Shown: piece after piece, positions 26,613 to 34,171 of the stretch
How the letters are laid out: the number at the start of each line of letters is the position of its first letter
Position numbering within the stretch: the first letter of the stretch is position 1
From: Bacteroides timonensis
GTDB lineage: Bacteria; Bacteroidota; Bacteroidia; Bacteroidales; Bacteroidaceae
DNA: 39,586 bases
Direction of reading: 5' to 3'
NCBI RefSeq assembly: GCF_000513195.1
Contig: NZ_CBVI010000130.1
Span: forward strand, 1-39,586
Notes under the pieces: generated by a model
Database searches by the model: none
What the model saw: only the letters and a program-made list of their open reading frames with translations
What the model was told of the DNA's origin: nothing
Program-made: the position numbers and the translations under genes

Positions 26613-27368
26613 ATGATTGGTAAAATAGAAGCAAATAATGTAAACTTCTGGTATGGTGACTTTCATGCTCTGAAAGGTATCAGTATGTCGATAGAAGAAC
26701 GTTCGGTGGTAGCCTTTATCGGTCCTTCGGGATGCGGCAAGTCCACTTTCCTGCGGTTATTCAATCGTATGAACGATCTGATTCCCAATACCCGCCTGAC
26801 AGGTGAAATCCATATTGACGGAAAGGATATCTACGGAAAAGATGTCCAGGTGGATGAGCTCCGTAAGAAAGTAGGTATGGTGTTCCAGCGTCCTAATCCT
26901 TTCCCGAAAAGTATTTTCGAGAATGTGGCCTATGGCCTTCGGGTGAACGGGGTGACGGACAATAGTTTTATCCGCCAGCGTGTGGAAGAGTCCTTGAGGG
27001 GTGCTGCCTTGTGGGAAGAAGTAAAGGATAAGCTGAAGGTTTCCGCTTATGCACTTTCCGGCGGACAACAGCAACGCCTCTGCATAGCTCGCGCCATGGC
27101 TGTGTCTCCCTCCGTATTGCTGATGGACGAGCCGGCTTCTGCGCTCGACCCTATTTCTACGGCTAAAGTAGAGGAGCTTATTCACGAGTTGAAAGAACAG
27201 TATACAATTGTTATCGTTACACACAATATGCAGCAGGCTGCACGCGTTAGTGATAAAACAGCATTCTTCTATTTGGGGCAAATGGTGGAATTTGACGATA
27301 CCAAGAAGATATTTACGAACCCCGAGAAGGTGGAGACTCAGAACTATATTACGGGACGTTTTGGGTAG
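26613..27368 (+). CDS. pstB: Phosphate ABC ATPase PstB
   Basis: A 251-residue ATPase that drives the PstCA channel. Walker A GPSGCGKST, Q-loop RPNPFPKSIFENV, signature ALSGGQQQRLCIARA, Walker B VLLMDEPASALDP and the switch-His THNMQQAARVSD. The C-terminal NYITGRFG is the family end, so it is intact. phoU, which commonly follows pstB, is not in the window. A hairpin terminator follows at 27373 and the integrated element starts close behind. Confidence 0.96.
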   Translation: MIGKIEANNVNFWYGDFHALKGISMSIEERSVVAFIGPSGCGKSTFLRLFNRMNDLIPNTRLTGEIHIDGKDIYGKDVQVDELRKKVGMVFQRPNPFPKSIFENVAYGLRVNGVTDNSFIRQRVEESLRGAALWEEVKDKLKVSAYALSGGQQQRLCIARAMAVSPSVLLMDEPASALDPISTAKVEELIHELKEQYTIVIVTHNMQQAARVSDKTAFFYLGQMVEFDDTKKIFTNPEKVETQNYITGRFG

Positions 27369-27372
27369 GCAC

Positions 27373-27404
27373 TTGTTTCCCGGCGTGAAACAAAGTATTT
27401 TTTT
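27373..27404 (+). terminator. pstB terminator
   Basis: TTGTTTC (27373-27379) and GAAACAA (27387-27393) flank a 7-nt loop and are followed by AGTATTTTTTT. Confidence 0.75.
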
Positions 27405-27869
27405 AAGATGTGCAAAGATAACGCAACTATGCTAAAAATCAAACAGTTATAAAACATATTTTTTAGCGAGATTGAAAAAAGAAGCAAAGGAAAGCACATT
27501 TGGAAGAAAGTTACGTTACCAGACTATGCCCTTTTAAAGCAAAAACGGACAAAACGATGTAACTATCTGATTTATAGTTCTAACTTCTATGTTTTACTCT
27601 TCGTTGCCAAGTGGCAAAATAGCAGAATATTGTGTATTTAGGAAATCTTTCTGTTACGAATCCATTACCTATTTTGGTATCCGGACAGTAGTTGATACTA
27701 TCATCAAAGGCTCTGATAAAGAGGATGTTGTGAGTATACAGATGATTATCCTTACTTTTATTTGAAATAGATGCCCGATTCCGGTTTATATTGCATTAAA
27801 ACACAATATTTTGCTTATGAAAGATTAGCTCTGTATATGGTAATTTTGAAACCTAAAATAGAGTTAGTT
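27405..27869. other. Non-coding region at the probable left end of the mobile element
   Basis: This 465-bp stretch between pstB and the first integrase should contain the left attachment site, which I cannot pinpoint. It holds a half copy of the host palindromic promoter cassette (CAAAGATAACGCAA, 27413-27426), a perfect TTGCCA-AG-TGGCAA palindrome (27604-27617) that could be a recombinase or regulator site, and one small ORF (27589-27765). Composition is AT-rich. Confidence 0.45.
27589..27765 (+). CDS. Possible 58-residue small ORF upstream of the integrase
   Basis: An ORF from ATG 27589 to TGA 27763-27765 gives a 58-residue product beginning MFYSSLPSGKIAEYC, with a plausible amphipathic stretch IRTVVDTIIKGSDKED. 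I do not recognise it and see no clear ribosome-binding site. It could be a small element gene, a remnant of a longer gene, or chance. Confidence 0.25.
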   Translation: MFYSSLPSGKIAEYCVFRKSFCYESITYFGIRTVVDTIIKGSDKEDVVSIQMIILTFI

Positions 27870-29117
27870 ATGAACGAAATGAGAGTACATTTTTACCTCA
27901 AACGGAATGAGGAAAAAGAAGATGGTACAATTCCCGTACTGGGACGTATTACTATCGGTAAATCAATGGTGCAGTTCAGTGCGAAAGTGAGTGTTCCCTT
28001 GTCACTGTGGGATACAAAATCCGGCAGGGCTATCGGAAAAAGCAAGTGCGCCCTGGGAGTCAATGGCGAACTTGACAAAATGTGTGTCGCCATCCATTCA
28101 GCTTATAAGGAGTTGCTGGAGAAGAAAGAAGATGTGTCCGCATCAGAAGTAAAAAACGCGTTTCAAGGAATCTCTTCCGAGCAGGAAACGCTGGTCAGGC
28201 ATTTTGAGGCATGCAATGAAGGCTTCCGGAAAACCGTGGGCATCAGCCGTACTTTGGAGACATACAAGCGATATGGAGTCTCCTTGAACCACCTCAAACG
28301 ATTCCTGCGTAAAAAATATAATGTCAGTGACATACCTTTCCAGTCCCTCACCCCGGATTTTATTTCCGCTTATGACTTTTACTTGCGGATCGACCTCAAA
28401 TTTGCACAAGCCACGATAGTAAATACAATCGGGCATCTGCGGAAAATTGTAAAGTCCGCCATCAATAACGGCTTGATTCAGCATGATCCCTTTATCGACT
28501 ATAAATATGATTCAGTTCCCATCCTCCCTAAATCCCTGACAGAAAAAGAACTGAAGAAAATCATTAAAACTCCGCTGGAAAAGCCGAATTTGAACCTTGT
28601 CCGTGATATGTTCCTTTTCTCGGCTTTCACGGGTGTGGCCTTCAGTGATATGCGTAACTTGACGGAAAAGAACATTGCACAGGCGGAAGACGGGATATGG
28701 TGGATTCATACAGCCCGCCAGAAAACGGGAACTCCCTGCCATATACCCTTGCTGGAGCTTCCATTGAAATTAATAGATAAATACCACGGCCTGGGAAAAA
28801 ACGGGAGGCTGTTCCCTATGTTGAGTTGCAGCAAGACTAATATTAACCTGAAAAAGATTGCAGCGAAATGCAAAATAGACAAACGTCTGACATTCCACAT
28901 GGCACGCCATACCTATGCCAGTGTAGTAACGCTTTCCCAAGGTGTGCCCATTGATACGGTCAGCGAACTGTTGGGACACCGCGACTGGAGATCTACGCGT
29001 ATCTACGCAAGAGTTTCCAACGACAAGATAAACGAGGACATGCGCCATTTACAGAAACGCATTTCCGGCAAAAGTCTGTTCAATGAGAATAAATCAGGCA
29101 ATGTACCAACTGAATAA
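27870..29117 (+). CDS. Tyrosine recombinase/integrase 1
   Basis: A 415-residue IntDOT-like integrase if started at the ATG at 27870 (MNEMRVHFYLKRNEEKEDG); an ATG at 27771 would add 33 atypical residues. N-terminal arm-binding domain (about 1-100), SAM-like core-binding domain (about 110-200), catalytic domain (about 225-400). Catalytic residues seen: Lys285 in RQKTG, His343 and Arg346 in HMARH, His370 in LGHRDW, and Tyr379 in TRIYAR. The first catalytic arginine position (usual TGLR) reads TGVA, i.e. Ala257; IntDOT also lacks this Arg. It probably integrates and excises the element. A second recombinase follows after 3 bp. Confidence 0.93.
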   Translation: MNEMRVHFYLKRNEEKEDGTIPVLGRITIGKSMVQFSAKVSVPLSLWDTKSGRAIGKSKCALGVNGELDKMCVAIHSAYKELLEKKEDVSASEVKNAFQGISSEQETLVRHFEACNEGFRKTVGISRTLETYKRYGVSLNHLKRFLRKKYNVSDIPFQSLTPDFISAYDFYLRIDLKFAQATIVNTIGHLRKIVKSAINNGLIQHDPFIDYKYDSVPILPKSLTEKELKKIIKTPLEKPNLNLVRDMFLFSAFTGVAFSDMRNLTEKNIAQAEDGIWWIHTARQKTGTPCHIPLLELPLKLIDKYHGLGKNGRLFPMLSCSKTNINLKKIAAKCKIDKRLTFHMARHTYASVVTLSQGVPIDTVSELLGHRDWRSTRIYARVSNDKINEDMRHLQKRISGKSLFNENKSGNVPTE

Positions 29118-29120
29118 ATA

Positions 29121-30398
29121 ATGAAGAATATGAAAAAGGATAAGAACAAGAATACAGGTACGGCTTACAGCACTTTTTCCGCAATCTTCTACATCAACCG
29201 CAACAAAATCAAAAAGAACGGTTTATGCCCGTTGATGGGCAGGATTTCCATCAATACCGAAGTCGCCCAGTTTTCTGCAAAGATGGATGTTGACCCTTCT
29301 CTTTGGGATGCGAAAGCCTACCGCATGAAAGGCAAAAGCCGGCATGCGGTAGAAGCAAACCGGCATATAGAAAAAATGACTGCGGACATTAACCGCCATT
29401 ATAAGGATATACTGGACACCCAAGGTTACATCACCGCTGAACTTGTAAAGAACGCGGTGAACGGTATCGGGCAGAAAAAGGAAACGTTGATGACTCTTTT
29501 TGAGGAACACAATGAAGAATACGCCAGACAGATAGGAATTACCCGCAAGAAAGGGAGTTTCAAGATTTACGAGGCTGCATTCATCCAGCTTAGGAAATAT
29601 ATCCGGTTATATTACGGGACAGAGGATATTCCATTAAGGAAACTGGAATATTCTTTCATCGAGAAGTTTGATACATACTTGCGCATTGAAAGGAAATATT
29701 CTGCCTATACGGTTTCAGGGTATACCATTATCCTGCGGAAAATAATCCGCAGGGCAATCGGACAGGGCAGCCTTCGCTGCAATCCTTTTGCCGCCTATAT
29801 TCCTGAACAACCGCCCCGGAAACGCCGGCACATGACACAGGAAGAGCTTGAGCTGTTCATCAATACCCCTGTCGCTTCCCGTCCGTTATGCCATACAAAG
29901 GATATGTTCATTTTTTGCTGTTATACCGGACTCTCTTATGCCGATCTGCGCAATCTGTCAAAAGAACATATCTACAGGGAAAAGGACGGCAGCCGCTGGA
30001 TAAAGATCAGCCGCCAGAAGACAGGAAGCGAATGCATGATCCGGTTGCTGGATATCCCTTTACAAATCATGGAAAAGTATGCGGGGGAAAGGAAAACCGA
30101 CAAGATATTCAATGTTGTAAGCTTAAGTTCGACAATCGTCAATCTTAACAAGATTGCCAGACTTTGCGGTATTGAAAAGCACATAACCTTTCACATGGCC
30201 CGGCATAATTTCGCAACTCTTATTACGCTTTCACAAGGGGTGCCTTTGGAGACCGTCAGCCGGATGATGGGACACAAATGTATGCGGACTACCCAGATAT
30301 ATGCGAAAATGACACATCAGAAAATAAATGAGGATATTAAAAAACTGACAGAACGTATCGGAAAGAAATTCGGGAATTCCGGCTATGGGAGCAAGTAA
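29121..30398 (+). CDS. Tyrosine recombinase/integrase 2
   Basis: A 425-residue tyrosine recombinase paralogous to the one just upstream, with the same layout: an Arm-DNA-bind type N-terminus (FSAIFYINRNKIKKNG), core-binding domain and catalytic domain. Residues: Ser272 at the first Arg position (CYTGLSYADL), Lys300 (RQKTG), His358 and Arg361 (HMARH), His385 (MGHKCM) and Tyr394 (TQIYAK). Both are in one transcript; tandem integrases of this kind occur at the ends of several Bacteroides mobile elements. The two may act jointly on the att sites or on different steps. Confidence 0.93.
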   Translation: MKNMKKDKNKNTGTAYSTFSAIFYINRNKIKKNGLCPLMGRISINTEVAQFSAKMDVDPSLWDAKAYRMKGKSRHAVEANRHIEKMTADINRHYKDILDTQGYITAELVKNAVNGIGQKKETLMTLFEEHNEEYARQIGITRKKGSFKIYEAAFIQLRKYIRLYYGTEDIPLRKLEYSFIEKFDTYLRIERKYSAYTVSGYTIILRKIIRRAIGQGSLRCNPFAAYIPEQPPRKRRHMTQEELELFINTPVASRPLCHTKDMFIFCCYTGLSYADLRNLSKEHIYREKDGSRWIKISRQKTGSECMIRLLDIPLQIMEKYAGERKTDKIFNVVSLSSTIVNLNKIARLCGIEKHITFHMARHNFATLITLSQGVPLETVSRMMGHKCMRTTQIYAKMTHQKINEDIKKLTERIGKKFGNSGYGSK

Positions 30399-30406
30399 CA
30401 GTTCTG

Positions 30407-30457
30407 AAAAAAAAGCAGCCGTATGTCAGGAAGAAAGACTCCCGTGGCATACGGCTG
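30407..30457 (-). terminator. Terminator for the minus-strand HTH gene pair
   Basis: CAGCCGTATG (30416-30425) and CATACGGCTG (30448-30457) are exact complements. On the minus strand the stem is followed by a run of eight T (30414-30407), so it works for the HTH genes; the integrase transcript meets it head-on. Confidence 0.8.
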
Positions 30458-30497
30458 TATCGTTAATGACAAATTAATATTAATAAGGTGTACATGG

Positions 30498-30836
30498 TCA
30501 TTTGAGTGCTTTACGGTAGCCATCTTCCAATATTTTCTCGATATCCGAACTTCTGTACAAGATTTTTCCACCGAGCTGGATGTAAGGTATCCGTCCCTGA
30601 TTCCGGTAATCTTGCAGACTTCTACGGCTGACTTTCAGTTTCTGGGACAGTTCCCTGTCTGTGTAAAAGCTCTCTCCGTTCAATGTAGCCTGTCTGTCGG
30701 TAAAGAGTTTCTCCATTAAACCGGAGAGACGGTCCAGTGAAGAAAAGAATGCCTTTATACGCTCGTTGTTGTCCGGAGTAACCACTTGGCTACCTGATGA
30801 CTTTTCATTTCTGAACTGATAATCCGTATTTTCCAT
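30498..30836 (-). CDS. Excisionase-like helix-turn-helix protein
   Basis: A 112-residue protein. An N-terminal helical part (about 25-48) is followed by a MerR/excisionase-like winged HTH (about 57-105: FYTDRELSQKLKVSRRSLQDYRNQGRIPYIQLGGK split by a wing, then YRSSDIEKIL). Such proteins on Bacteroides elements assist excision or regulate it. It is 4 bp downstream of a related HTH gene in the same operon. Confidence 0.85.
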   Translation of the reverse strand: MENTDYQFRNEKSSGSQVVTPDNNERIKAFFSSLDRLSGLMEKLFTDRQATLNGESFYTDRELSQKLKVSRRSLQDYRNQGRIPYIQLGGKILYRSSDIEKILEDGYRKALK

Positions 30837-30840
30837 GACG

Positions 30841-31152
30841 TTAAATTGTTTTGCCCTTGTTTGCCACCTGTCTTCTACTCTCTTCCACTCGCGAAAGAAT
30901 ATTTTCTACATCCTGCGGCTTGTAATAAGTCTTATGGCAAATCTGGCTGTATGCCAGCGTACCATTATCACGCAAGGTCTGCAATGTTCTCGGACTGATA
31001 TTAAGGAGGAGGCACACGTCCTGATTATCCATCCACCGTTTTTCTCCTTTGTCATTATACGTTTGACAAAGTCGCTCCAATCGTTCTGCGAAGATTTCAA
31101 ACCTTGAGAACATCGCCTCGAAAGTCTTCGCTTCAATACTCACAATTTCCAT
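30841..31152 (-). CDS. Excisionase-like helix-turn-helix protein
   Basis: A 103-residue protein of the same type: N-terminal helix (FEAMFSRFEIFAERLERL) then an HTH (WMDNQDVCLLLNISPRTLQ, LAYSQI wing, YYKPQDVENIL). First gene of a two-gene operon whose promoter is at 31176-31208. Probable element-encoded recombination directionality factor or regulator; function is not shown by sequence alone. Confidence 0.85.
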   Translation of the reverse strand: MEIVSIEAKTFEAMFSRFEIFAERLERLCQTYNDKGEKRWMDNQDVCLLLNISPRTLQTLRDNGTLAYSQICHKTYYKPQDVENILSRVEESRRQVANKGKTI

Positions 31153-31175
31153 AGGCTCTTTATTTTAGTTTGGAA

Positions 31176-31208
31176 CAAAGATATATTCCCGGAAGGTTTA
31201 TTTCCAAT
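31176..31208 (-). promoter_or_regulatory. Promoter for the minus-strand HTH pair
   Basis: Read on the minus strand: ATTG (31208-31205) as a near -33, 21-bp spacer, then a perfect -7 TATCTTTG (31183-31176). The start codon is at 31152. Confidence 0.6.
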
Positions 31209-31218
31209 CACCTGTCAG

Positions 31219-31320
31219 CAAGTGTCGTAAGATGTCATAAGGTTTCATTCATAGCATAAACAAGTGTAAAGTTTCTGAACATTGTGTTCATAAGGTTTAC
31301 AGTACAGGTATTTACACTTT
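31219..31320. repeat. Direct and inverted repeats in the divergent HTH control region
   Basis: TCATAAGGTTT occurs at 31235-31245 and 31288-31298. AAGTGTAAA (from 31262) is inverted as TTTACACTT (to about 31319). GAACA-TTG-TGTTC (31277-31289) is a small palindrome. The 31153-31499 region holds no gene. Confidence 0.6.
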
Positions 31321-31499
31321 ACAGTTTATAATTACTTCTATATCTTTCTATCTATCAATAAATCAGCGTATTGTAATTTATTCTCGTTCTGTTTCTGTAT
31401 TTTGGCACACGATTTTCATTATTCATGGTATATACTCTTGTAGTGCGCACATGAAGGGTATCGAAGTAATCACCTTTAAAATTATAGGAGAAATATACC

Positions 31500-31793
31500 A
31501 TGTATATAGATAACGAGATACTCGAAAGAATGATACTGACCATTGTAGAAGGCTTCGACCGTATTGAAAAGAAGTTGGACCGTATGAACCGCCTGAAAGA
31601 TTGTCTGGACGGAGATACCCTGCTGGATAATTGTGACCTTGCCAACCTGCTTGGCGTAACCCAGCGTACCCTTGCCCGTTACCGCGAAAAAGGACTTATC
31701 CGCTATTATCACATGGATAAGAACGGCAAGAACTACTACCGCAGTTCGGAGATTCAGGAATTCCTGAAACAGCGCGGCAAAAAGAAAGAATGA
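31500..31793 (+). CDS. Excisionase-like helix-turn-helix protein
   Basis: A 97-residue protein with an N-terminal coiled helix (ILERMILTIVEGFDRIEKKLDRMNR) and an HTH (LLDNCDLANLLGVTQRTLAR, YREKGLIRYYHMDKNGKNY wing, YRSSEIQEFL), the same domain order as the two minus-strand HTH genes facing it. AGGAG at 31486-31490 is a clear ribosome-binding site. It precedes the NYN gene, with a palindrome between. Confidence 0.85.
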   Translation: MYIDNEILERMILTIVEGFDRIEKKLDRMNRLKDCLDGDTLLDNCDLANLLGVTQRTLARYREKGLIRYYHMDKNGKNYYRSSEIQEFLKQRGKKKE

Positions 31794-31810
31794 TCCGGAT
31801 ACATTTAGAA

Positions 31811-31842
31811 ACTTCCGCAAACTATTCTTGGTTTACGGAAGT
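31811..31842. promoter_or_regulatory. Inverted repeat upstream of the NYN gene
   Basis: ACTTCCGCAAAC (31811-31822) and GTTTACGGAAGT (31831-31842) differ from perfect complementarity by one base, with an 8-nt centre. They lie 5 bp before a perfect -7 TAACTTTG (31848-31855), so a protein bound here would cover the promoter. There is no T-run, which argues against a terminator. Confidence 0.55.
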
Positions 31843-31871
31843 TATAATAACTTTGCAATCAAATAACTGAA

Positions 31872-32570
31872 ATGAAACAGAATAAGAATCTGTCAGTTGC
31901 CGTATTGATAGACGGTGACAATGCTTCGTCCGAAAAGATAGAAGACGTTATGAATTTTGTAGCCCGTTATGGAAACGCTGTTGTCAGGCGCATATACGGA
32001 GACTGGACCCGAAAACCGCTTTTGGGTTGGAAAGATATTGCAAAAGAATATGGGTTCAGGATGGTACAGGCTTCTTCCTATACGACAGGGAAGAACACGA
32101 CTGATATAGCATTGGTTATAGACGCGATAGATATCCTTCATGGCGGTCAGACTGATTGCTTCTGCCTGGTCGCCAGTGACGGCGATTACACCATGCTGGC
32201 CCAACGGATCAGGGAAGCCGGGCAGGTAATTCTGGGATACGGTGAAAGCAAAGCTCCCTTAGCTTTGGTCCGTTCATGTTCTGAATTCCTCTTCTCCGAC
32301 CGAAAAGAGATAAAGGCTTCGGAAAACACCCCGGAGTTCTTCCTCCGTCGGGATTTAGAGTATTTCGACAAGGCTTTTGAGTTGGCTTCAGACGGCAAAC
32401 CGGAAGTTTCCTTGTCTTTGATCGGTGGTGCATTGAAAAAGCTGATGCCCAAATTCAAAGTGAAAAGATACGGCTGCAAGACGCTTGGAAAACTGTATGA
32501 AAAGCTGGATAAATATGAACTGGTGAAAACAGAGAAAGGTATAGCCAGTGCCGTACGATTGAAACCTTGA
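31872..32570 (+). CDS. NYN ribonuclease-like protein with LOTUS/OST-HTH domain
   Basis: A 232-residue protein. The N-terminal NYN/PIN-like nuclease domain (about 8-145) has acidic metal-site residues in VLIDGDN (Asp14, Asp16), TTDIALVIDAIDIL, and LVASDGDYTMLA. The C-terminal domain (about 160-230; VSLSLIGGALKKLMPKFKVKRYG...LGKLYEKLDKYELV) fits a LOTUS/OST-HTH RNA-binding fold. The same pair occurs in eukaryotic MARF1-like and bacterial NYN proteins, suggesting an RNase guided to structured RNA. Not part of core transfer genes, so possibly cargo. A bidirectional terminator separates it from the PRTRC operon. Confidence 0.85.
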   Translation: MKQNKNLSVAVLIDGDNASSEKIEDVMNFVARYGNAVVRRIYGDWTRKPLLGWKDIAKEYGFRMVQASSYTTGKNTTDIALVIDAIDILHGGQTDCFCLVASDGDYTMLAQRIREAGQVILGYGESKAPLALVRSCSEFLFSDRKEIKASENTPEFFLRRDLEYFDKAFELASDGKPEVSLSLIGGALKKLMPKFKVKRYGCKTLGKLYEKLDKYELVKTEKGIASAVRLKP

Positions 32571-32598
32571 ACCGGATGGCAGATATATCATAAACAAA

Positions 32599-32645
32599 AC
32601 AGCTTCCCACACAGTCCATACAGACTTGAAAGGGAAGCTGTCTTT
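32599..32645. terminator. Terminator between NYN and the PRTRC operon
   Basis: ACAGCTTCCC (32599-32608) and GGGAAGCTGT (32632-32641) are exact complements around a 23-nt loop, followed on the plus strand by CTTTATTTAT. It lies between convergent genes ending at 32570 and 32669. Confidence 0.75.
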
Positions 32646-32668
32646 ATTTATAGGAGTGTAGTAAATCA

Positions 32669-33460
32669 TCATACCGGAATCGGATTAACCCTCAGCGTTT
32701 TCAGATTGACGTATGCCCCTCTGTACAGCGTGCTTCCCTCCTTGAACATCGTCCACAATATTTCGCAACCTACTTGTGCCAGCATGGAATTGATATACAA
32801 ATCCTGCTTGTTGAGTGCCTCCGCCAATGAACAGCTCGGTCCGGAATCTTTCTCTTCGATGGTAGAATAACTGACTTCTTCGGTGATGAGATTCATTTGG
32901 GGTGTAGGAATATATTCTTTTGAAGTCGGTTGCCTGATTTTATTACGGATGTTACCTATCAGTACCTGCCCTGTAGTTTGTGCATTTCCAAAATCCATCC
33001 AGTATATGGGTGCCTTCTCATTATTGACGTTTATTTTTCTATGGCTTTTAAGGAACTTCCACAAATCAAGCCTTGATCTGATATTATCCGTACAAGTGAT
33101 TATGATATTAGCCAGCTCAGGATTCTCCTTGTCTTCTTTTTTACGCAAGGGATAGTGGTATCCTTCTGCCATCCATGTGTAACCGAAAAAATGATTGATA
33201 CGTGTAACGAGTGCAACTGCCTTGTTTTGTCCGAGTTCCGAATCACTGAATAGTTGTCTTCCTATATTTGCTTCGCTGACGGTATCCGGATCGAATACGG
33301 TCACGTACAGCCCCGGATGCCCCAATGCTTGTAATGCCATGCTCATGCGTGCCAGATTGGTAATGACTTGCGAACCTGTACCTCCTGCACCTACTATAAA
33401 GACCGTGACGGGATGGTACGGCTTGAGCAGATAATTGTCTGTATAATGGATTCTTTTCAT
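32669..33460 (-). CDS. PRTRC system ThiF/E1-like adenylating enzyme
   Basis: A 263-residue ThiF/MoeB/E1-superfamily protein, the activating enzyme of a predicted ubiquitin-like pathway. Nucleotide-binding GAGGTGS at 24-30, Asp57 in VFDPDTV, the ANIGRQ arginine motif (Asn65, Arg68, Gln69), Lys80 and the TDN...R segment (124-130) are all present, as in active E1-like enzymes. Cys210 in GPSCSLAEAL is a candidate thioester cysteine. It overlaps the end of the protein B gene by 4 bp (ATGA), so the two are translationally coupled and are last in the operon. Product of activation should be the C-terminal adenylate of protein C; this is inference. Confidence 0.9.
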   Translation of the reverse strand: MKRIHYTDNYLLKPYHPVTVFIVGAGGTGSQVITNLARMSMALQALGHPGLYVTVFDPDTVSEANIGRQLFSDSELGQNKAVALVTRINHFFGYTWMAEGYHYPLRKKEDKENPELANIIITCTDNIRSRLDLWKFLKSHRKINVNNEKAPIYWMDFGNAQTTGQVLIGNIRNKIRQPTSKEYIPTPQMNLITEEVSYSTIEEKDSGPSCSLAEALNKQDLYINSMLAQVGCEILWTMFKEGSTLYRGAYVNLKTLRVNPIPV

Positions 33461-34158
33461 GATAAGATGTCTTTTAAATGTTTACCGGTTGATTCGAGTT
33501 CGTCGTAATCAAAGGGATGATTACGCGCCTTTTCAGTCACAGAAACCAGATTGCTGCGTGTAGGGTTTCTGCTTCCTCCCAGATGTGAGAATTCACTGAG
33601 CCAGAAACGTTTTTCCCAATATGCCTGAAGCTCTGTAAAGTCAATCTGTTGAGGTTTCTCCAAGGTGGAACTTCCCAGGCAGACACTACTTCCCGTCACA
33701 TTGAAGAATGGCGCCAGATAAAGTTCCGTTTTCTCTTTCGGACATTTCCCTTTATAGGAAAAAATGTCCAGACTGTCGCCAGAGACAATATAAATGATAC
33801 CCGGAACATTGAAAGTTCCGTCAGATATACCCAGATCTTCCTTGAAATACATCTGTCTTTTCTGAGGTGGGTTATACCAGATATATTTCTCATGCCCTTT
33901 TCTGGGATCACACCAGAACATATTGGATGGCATACGTCCATAAGGGATTCCGCTCATCTCTCCGATATAGGATTCCAAAAGGGTATTCATGAATTCAAAT
34001 GTTACAGGGACTCCGGCCCCCATGCGTCCTTCTTTATTTATAGGACGCAGTTCAAGGTATGTCTGTTCCTTTGAATTGTATCCCTCTTTACATTTATAGG
34101 CGATAAGGGCTGCCTTGGGAGTCATAATCTGTTGTATTCGGTTAGTCAATTCATTCAT
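33457..34158 (-). CDS. PRTRC system protein B, E2-like conjugating enzyme
   Basis: A 233-residue protein if started at the ATG at 34158 (MNELTNRIQQIM); an in-frame ATG at 34191 would overlap the upstream gene by 20 bp. I recall protein B as the prokaryotic E2 family D; the sequence supports it: APFFNVTGSSVCLG (149-162) parallels the HPNV...G.VCL active-site motif of eukaryotic E2 enzymes, with Cys160 as catalytic cysteine, preceded by a YLAP strand. Predicted to receive protein C from ThiF as a thioester. Substrate is unknown. Confidence 0.85.
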   Translation of the reverse strand: MNELTNRIQQIMTPKAALIAYKCKEGYNSKEQTYLELRPINKEGRMGAGVPVTFEFMNTLLESYIGEMSGIPYGRMPSNMFWCDPRKGHEKYIWYNPPQKRQMYFKEDLGISDGTFNVPGIIYIVSGDSLDIFSYKGKCPKEKTELYLAPFFNVTGSSVCLGSSTLEKPQQIDFTELQAYWEKRFWLSEFSHLGGSRNPTRSNLVSVTEKARNHPFDYDELESTGKHLKDILS

Positions 34159-34171
34159 ATTATTATCGGTT

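Noticed and set aside
27604..27617. TTGCCA-AG-TGGCAA as the attachment core
   Set aside because: It is a perfect palindrome in the right place, but without the right end of the element or an empty site I cannot show it is the crossover site.
30407..30457. Terminator for the integrase operon
   Set aside because: The T-run is on the minus strand only, so it better serves the HTH pair reading toward it.
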